A stretch of 10,735 bases of DNA, taken from contig JAEWJV010000052.1 in the NCBI GenBank assembly GCA_023386395.1, positions 1-10,735 on the forward strand, given 5' to 3'. The stretch comes from Bacteroidota bacterium (GTDB lineage Bacteria; Bacteroidota; Bacteroidia; Chitinophagales; Chitinophagaceae). Shown here piece by piece: positions 7,089 to 10,735 of this stretch. Numbering within the stretch: the first letter of the stretch is position 1; every line of letters begins with the position of its first letter. The notes beneath the pieces were generated by a model. It was not told where the DNA came from and did not search any database. It saw only the letters and a list, made by a program, of their open reading frames with translations. The translations under genes were made by a program, and so were the position numbers.

Positions 7089-7910
7089 TTAAACCGGCAA
7101 ATATGTTTTCAGGTAACGGGCCATTTGCTGCTGGTATTCTTTGGAAACAATAGCGGCGGCCTCAGCAAAATCTTCCTGCACTGAAGCATAGAGAATTGAA
7201 CGGCCAACATTTACAAGCAATCCGCAGTCTTTATTCATTCCATATTTACTTACATCTTCCAGGCTGCCGCCCTGTGCGCCAACGCCGGGTATCAGCAAAA
7301 AATTACCAGGAATAATCTTACGTATTTTTTCCAGTTCTTTTGCCTGCGTGGCACCCACTACAAACATTAAATTCTCCTGTGTGCTCCAGGTTGAAACTTT
7401 GCTGATCACCTCTTCATAAAAATAATTGCCTGCATTGGTTTTAAGATACTCAAAATCGCTGGCACCTTTGTTGGAAGTAAGGCCAAGTACAATGGTGAAT
7501 TTATCTTTATAGTCAAGAAAAGGCCGGATGCTGTCTTCACCCATATAAGGCGCAACGGTTACCGCATCAAACCTGTACGTTTCAAAAAAAGTTCTGGCGT
7601 ACTGGGAAGAGGTATTGCCAATATCACCACGCTTTGCATCAGCTATGGTGAAATGTGTGGATGGAATATACGCCAGCGTTTCTTCCAGTATTTCCCAGCC
7701 TTTCAGGCCATACACTTCATAAAAGGCGGTATTTATTTTATAGGCAACGCAATAGTCTTTTGTAGCATTAATAATGGCTTTATTGAATTGCAATACGGCC
7801 TCCGGCTGCGATTGGAGATGCCTGGGGATTTTTGCAACATCAGTATCGAGACCAACACACAAATAAGATTGTTTTACTTTGACTTGTTCGATGAGCTGAG
7901 AGCGGTTCAT
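7089..7910 (-). CDS. pyrF: Orotidine 5'-phosphate decarboxylase
   Basis: A 273-residue cytoplasmic enzyme converting orotidine 5'-monophosphate to UMP and CO2, the last step of de novo pyrimidine synthesis. It is the longer bacterial (type 2) form. Visible active-site elements are CVGLDTD near the N-terminus (D22), YKIN (K58), and the diagnostic DAKRGDIGNTS motif with D91, K93 and D96 forming the charged catalytic network. Phosphate-binding regions follow: IPGVGAQGG (207-215) and VNVGRSI (233-239). Length and motif order are normal, so it should be active. The ATG at 7910 gives the usual N-terminus for this family. The PaiB-family gene lies 85 nt upstream on the same strand, and a TAnnTTTG box in that gap suggests pyrF has its own promoter. 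No other pyrimidine genes are in the window. Confidence 0.97.
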   Translation of the reverse strand: MNRSQLIEQVKVKQSYLCVGLDTDVAKIPRHLQSQPEAVLQFNKAIINATKDYCVAYKINTAFYEVYGLKGWEILEETLAYIPSTHFTIADAKRGDIGNTSSQYARTFFETYRFDAVTVAPYMGEDSIRPFLDYKDKFTIVLGLTSNKGASDFEYLKTNAGNYFYEEVISKVSTWSTQENLMFVVGATQAKELEKIRKIIPGNFLLIPGVGAQGGSLEDVSKYGMNKDCGLLVNVGRSILYASVQEDFAEAAAIVSKEYQQQMARYLKTYLPV

Positions 7911-7915
7911 TAAAG

Positions 7916-7923
7916 CAAAATTA
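7916..7923 (-). promoter_or_regulatory. Candidate -7 promoter box for pyrF
   Basis: The minus strand reads TAATTTTG followed by C, a perfect TAnnTTTG box. It ends only 5 nt before the pyrF ATG (7910), so a transcript from it would start at or next to the start codon and be nearly leaderless. No -33 element is obvious, so it could also be a chance match in AT-rich DNA. Confidence 0.3.
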
Positions 7924-7959
7924 ATTTTTATTGATGATTGATTGCACTGCTGGTATATG

Positions 7960-7972
7960 TGTAAATATTACA
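7960..7972. promoter_or_regulatory. Short perfect inverted repeat upstream of pyrF
   Basis: TGTAA-ATA-TTACA forms a perfect 5-bp dyad with a 3-bp centre, about 50 bp upstream of the pyrF start and 24 bp after the stop of the PaiB-like gene. The position would suit an operator for pyrF. The loop is too short and the stem too AT-rich for a terminator. Function unknown. Confidence 0.2.
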
Positions 7973-7995
7973 GGGCATGATTACTGTTGTTGATA

Positions 7996-8628
7996 TTATT
8001 TTCTGAAAACATTGGCTTTATTTTCTTTCATTCTTTCAGCAATTGCTTTTGCATCAGCATCGCCATCGCTTAAACGTCCAATTATATTTTCATAACTTTT
8101 TTCATCGCGGTTCTGGCTCAATTTAAATATGTGCTCAAATGATGTTATCTCTATTTCAAAAGCCACGATGGCTTTCATCATGGTATGCATATATCCTTCA
8201 TCTATCTTTCCAACCAGCGCAGGTGAATGCGGGCTGGCTTCAAAATTTGCGGTAAGCTTTTCAAGCAGCGAATAAAGAAAATTATCATCCTTCCAATGCA
8301 AGATTCCACCGGCATGTACAGCCTGGTAATTCCAGGTGCTGGCAACATCTTTCTTTTCATACCAGCTTGCGCTTACATAACTATGAGCGCCTGAAAATAT
8401 AGCAAGCACATTGGGGTTTTCTTCAAAAGCCTGCGTATGTTTCTGCTTACGCATTACATGCGCCTGCAAAAATATTTTGTCATCTCTTTCTTCTATTAAT
8501 ACAGGAACATGTGTGGCAGCGGGCTGATTATTTTTATTGCAACCGCACAAAATAATAAACGGGTGTGCGTGCATAAAATCAGTTATATCTTTATGGTTTT
8601 CCGCCTTGAAATATGGAGCATTGTACAT
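7996..8628 (-). CDS. PaiB-family FMN-binding protein (putative negative transcriptional regulator)
   Basis: A 210-residue cytoplasmic protein of the FMN_bind_2/PaiB family, with a split-barrel flavin-binding fold. Family signatures in order are the MYNAPYF start, ATHVPVL (38-44), QAHVMRKQKH (55-64), SYVSASWYEKKDVASTWNY (83-101) with AVHAGG after it, and FKLSQNR (168-174). Length is normal. In Bacillus subtilis PaiB represses sporulation and protease genes. Most homologues are uncharacterised and may be flavin- or haem-related oxidoreductases, so the regulator name should be treated with caution. The start at 8628 is fixed by the MYxPxxF N-terminus. It is divergent from the membrane protein gene at 8663 across only 34 bp, so its promoter must lie partly within that gene. 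pyrF follows after 85 nt, and co-transcription is possible. Confidence 0.92.
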   Translation of the reverse strand: MYNAPYFKAENHKDITDFMHAHPFIILCGCNKNNQPAATHVPVLIEERDDKIFLQAHVMRKQKHTQAFEENPNVLAIFSGAHSYVSASWYEKKDVASTWNYQAVHAGGILHWKDDNFLYSLLEKLTANFEASPHSPALVGKIDEGYMHTMMKAIVAFEIEITSFEHIFKLSQNRDEKSYENIIGRLSDGDADAKAIAERMKENKANVFRK

Positions 8629-8662
8629 AAGCGTTTAAAGATAAAATATATCAATGTAGTTA

Positions 8663-9214
8663 ATGAAGAAGCTTTTACTATTATTATTTTTTTATTTATA
8701 CATTTTTTTTGTGCCTGGTAATCTCCTGGCTCAAAATGATTCCATAAAGCCTGTTCAGGCAGATACAACAAGCATTAAAAATTATGAAGCCAATGAACCT
8801 GATGATGAATTCAACCTTTTCCTGCTCACTTTTGCATTTGCCTTTTTTACCGCGATTTCTATAGCGGCTTTTATAGGCGCTATTACTGCCATTGCTGTAA
8901 TTCTATTTATTTTTTTGATGATAAGCGCAGGCATTCTCTCGTCTTCATTCCTGGTAGGATTGTATAAAAAGTCATTTGCAGCAGGTTTTAAAGCCCTGAT
9001 GATAATAACGGGCTCTCTTACTGGAATCCTTTTAGGGACCGCCGGATTATGGCTGTGTGTAAAAATATTCACTCTAAATCTATCACTCCAAGATGCGTTG
9101 TGGATTGGTGCTGCCGGCGGATGCATAGGTGGCCTGATAATGGGCTTTCTAATTTTCAGAACTTTACGAGCTATTTTAGCCTACGCAAAGAAAAAATTTA
9201 AGCTGCCGGTTTAA
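8663..9214 (+). CDS. Small membrane protein of unknown function with signal peptide
   Basis: A 183-residue protein that I do not recognise. Residues 1-23 form a strongly hydrophobic signal peptide ending in LLA before QNDSIKP. A short polar, acidic segment follows (about 24-50), then three or four glycine- and alanine-rich membrane segments (about 51-72, 74-100, 109-135, 145-167), and a basic tail ending AKKKFKLPV. The acidic N-terminal segment would face outward after signal cleavage. There are no catalytic motifs. The glycine-rich helices resemble small channel- or anchor-like proteins, but this is not evidence of function. The ATG at 8663 opens directly on a typical MKKLLLLL signal. The gene is divergent from the PaiB-like gene and convergent with the permease gene, so it is probably monocistronic; no obvious TAnnTTTG box lies in the 34-bp spacer. 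Signal peptide, membrane character and open frame make it a convincing gene. Confidence 0.75.
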   Translation: MKKLLLLLFFYLYIFFVPGNLLAQNDSIKPVQADTTSIKNYEANEPDDEFNLFLLTFAFAFFTAISIAAFIGAITAIAVILFIFLMISAGILSSSFLVGLYKKSFAAGFKALMIITGSLTGILLGTAGLWLCVKIFTLNLSLQDALWIGAAGGCIGGLIMGFLIFRTLRAILAYAKKKFKLPV

Positions 9215-9254
9215 CCAGTGCTTTATTCAAAAGCGGGCACATGATTGTTCGCAT

Positions 9255-10735
9255 CTATTCCGTTCTTAAATTCTTAACCGGGTTACTCAACGCTGCCTTT
9301 ACAGCCTGGAAACTTACCGTTATCAATGCTATTAATAATGTTGCCAGCGCCGTAACAACAAATACCCACCATTCAATGCTGATGCGGTATTCATAACTCT
9401 GCAGCCAGCTATGCATAGCCCACCATGCAATAGGAAAAGCGATCAATGCAGCGATGAATGCAAGCTTTATAAAATCTCTCGATAACACAAAAACAATATT
9501 GCTTACCGTTGCGCCAAGCACTTTACGCACTCCAATTTCCTTAACGCGCTGCTGTGCAGAATAAGCAGACAATCCAAACAGGCCAATGCAGGCAAGTATA
9601 ATGGCTATGGATGCAAAGATATTCATGATCTTTCCAAGCCTTAATTCATTCTGATAAAGCTTGTTGTAATCATCATCTAAAAACCTGTATTCAAAAGGCC
9701 TGTCGGGCACAAGCGTTTTCCATTTTTCCTGTAAAAACGAAACAGTTTGCGGAATGTGGTTGCCGGTTATTTTTACCATTAAATTATTGCCATAAGGGCT
9801 TGGAAAAAGCACCACTGGTTTAATAGGGTTACGCAACGATTGAAAATTAAAATCCTTTACCACGCCTCTCACATAACCCGGCCTCGATTTGTCGAGAAAC
9901 ATTTTTTTGCCAACAGCTTCCTGCGGCGTCCAGCCTAACTGCTTTGCAGCTGATTCATTTATTATGAAATGAAAGACTGGCTGCGCGTCCTCATCTTCAT
10001 CCGACACATCTTTTAAATCCTGTTTTGTAAGGTTTTCCCCGGCAATTAACTGTAAACCTGCCGCAGGTATAAACTCATCATCAACAGGGTTGGCAGTTAC
10101 GGCTATCTGTGCATTTTCGGGCATTTCAGGCTTGCACATGTTATAACCGCCCAAAATACTTACCGGCGTATTGTAGCAAAGTGAAACGTTTTTTACATCT
10201 GCGTTCTGCTTAAATTCAGTCTTAATTAAATCAATATTTTTAGGACCATAACTAACAGGCAATATCAAAACATGCTCCCGGTCGTAACCCAGTTTTTTAT
10301 GCTGGATATAATATAATTGCTGCTGAATAATGAATGTGGAAACGATCAGGAAAACAGAAATTACAAACTGGAAAATAATCAGCGACTTTCTTAACCATTG
10401 CCCCGATGCTGCGTTTTTAAAAGCGCCTTTTAAAACCCTTGCCGGCTGAAAAGATGATAACACCAGTGCAGGATAACTGCCCGCGGCAAAACTTACAACG
10501 GCAATAATGAGCACAGCAACCGCAAGTATAGGCCAGGATAATAATGAAGATAGTTGCAACTGCTGATTGGTAAGCTGGCTGAAAGAAGGCAGCAATAAAG
10601 CAGCACAGGTTAAACCCAGCAAAACAGCAATACAACATACAACCGCCGATTCCCCAATAAACTGCCAGAATATTTGATTTTTTTGTGCGCCGGCCACTTT
10701 ACGTATGCTTACTTCTTTGGCGCGTTCAACCGATC
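9255..10735 (-). CDS. FtsX/MacB-type ABC transporter permease, N-terminal part outside window
   Basis: The frame is open from TAG at 9255-9257 to the right edge, giving 492 residues of what is normally a protein of about 800. It is the inner-membrane permease of an ABC exporter of the MacB/FtsX type. The visible part starts in the first FtsX domain with the signature SVERAKEVSIRKVAGA, followed by membrane helices at about 29-48 and 67-92. A second module then begins: helix 119-136, a large extracytoplasmic MacB-type domain (about 137-365), and a second FtsX domain with helices at about 368-393, 418-440 and 455-478. That domain contains the matching motif QQRVKEIGVRKVLGA, and the protein ends NPVKNLRTE. 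The duplicated FtsX arrangement is typical of Bacteroidota. A GTG at 10697 is an internal valine codon (KVAGA), not a start. The cognate ATPase is not in the window, so the substrate cannot be inferred. Convergent with the small membrane protein gene, 40 nt away. Confidence 0.93.
   Translation of the reverse strand, partial: SVERAKEVSIRKVAGAQKNQIFWQFIGESAVVCCIAVLLGLTCAALLLPSFSQLTNQQLQLSSLLSWPILAVAVLIIAVVSFAAGSYPALVLSSFQPARVLKGAFKNAASGQWLRKSLIIFQFVISVFLIVSTFIIQQQLYYIQHKKLGYDREHVLILPVSYGPKNIDLIKTEFKQNADVKNVSLCYNTPVSILGGYNMCKPEMPENAQIAVTANPVDDEFIPAAGLQLIAGENLTKQDLKDVSDEDEDAQPVFHFIINESAAKQLGWTPQEAVGKKMFLDKSRPGYVRGVVKDFNFQSLRNPIKPVVLFPSPYGNNLMVKITGNHIPQTVSFLQEKWKTLVPDRPFEYRFLDDDYNKLYQNELRLGKIMNIFASIAIILACIGLFGLSAYSAQQRVKEIGVRKVLGATVSNIVFVLSRDFIKLAFIAALIAFPIAWWAMHSWLQSYEYRISIEWWVFVVTALATLLIALITVSFQAVKAALSNPVKNLRTE

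Noticed and set aside
8782..9126. 114-codon minus-strand open frame
   Set aside because: Antisense to the small membrane protein, which has a signal peptide and membrane segments; the antisense peptide looks like a mirror of GC and codon bias.
10695..10697. GTG as a start codon for the permease
   Set aside because: The frame stays open upstream and encodes the conserved AKEVSIRKV part of the FtsX motif, so this GTG is an internal valine.
1..10735. CRISPR array, transposase, tRNA, rRNA, phage or toxin-antitoxin genes
   Set aside because: No regularly spaced repeats, terminal inverted repeats, cloverleaf-like sequences or characteristic proteins were seen on either strand.

Overview
The window looks like chromosomal DNA of a Bacteroidota bacterium, most likely a Chitinophagaceae-type member of the order Chitinophagales. 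The evidence is the moderately AT-rich composition, A-rich translation starts mostly without Shine-Dalgarno sites, several TAnnTTTG boxes (the Bacteroidota -7 promoter element), tandem LytS-type kinases with a LytTR regulator, and a large MacB/FtsX-type permease ending in the NPVKNLRTE style common in this phylum. This placement is inferred from protein and promoter style. No 16S or other marker gene is present.

Layout: (1) 1-1848, minus strand: the N-terminal 616 residues of a large secreted protein of unknown function that runs off the left edge. (2) 1849-1988: a divergent intergenic region with -7 promoter boxes for both neighbours and an almost palindromic site. (3) 1989-3796, plus strand: an OmpR/PhoB-type response regulator and a membrane histidine kinase that has two membrane helices but no periplasmic sensor domain. 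(4) 3901-6846, minus strand, facing the first pair tail to tail: an operon of two paralogous four-helix LytS-type histidine kinases overlapping by 4 nt, followed by one LytTR response regulator. (5) 6847-7088: the upstream region of that operon, with a candidate promoter and a pair of 9-bp direct repeats whose starts are exactly 21 bp apart. (6) 7089-8628, minus strand: orotidine 5'-phosphate decarboxylase (pyrF) and, upstream of it, a PaiB-family FMN-binding protein. (7) 8663-9214, plus strand: a small signal-peptide-bearing membrane protein of unknown function, divergent from the PaiB-like gene across only 34 bp. (8) 9255-10735, minus strand: the C-terminal 492 residues of an FtsX/MacB-type ABC transporter permease running off the right edge.

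Functionally the window is dominated by two unrelated two-component systems. The pyrF, PaiB-like and permease genes are ordinary housekeeping or accessory neighbours. I see no mobile element, CRISPR array, tRNA or rRNA, and no clear defence or biosynthetic system. The most interesting points are the asymmetric LytS pair (the upstream paralogue has a degraded ATP-binding site), the 21-bp-phased repeat upstream of that operon, and the secreted protein truncated at an HRG motif. No gene-free stretch exceeds about 240 bases.
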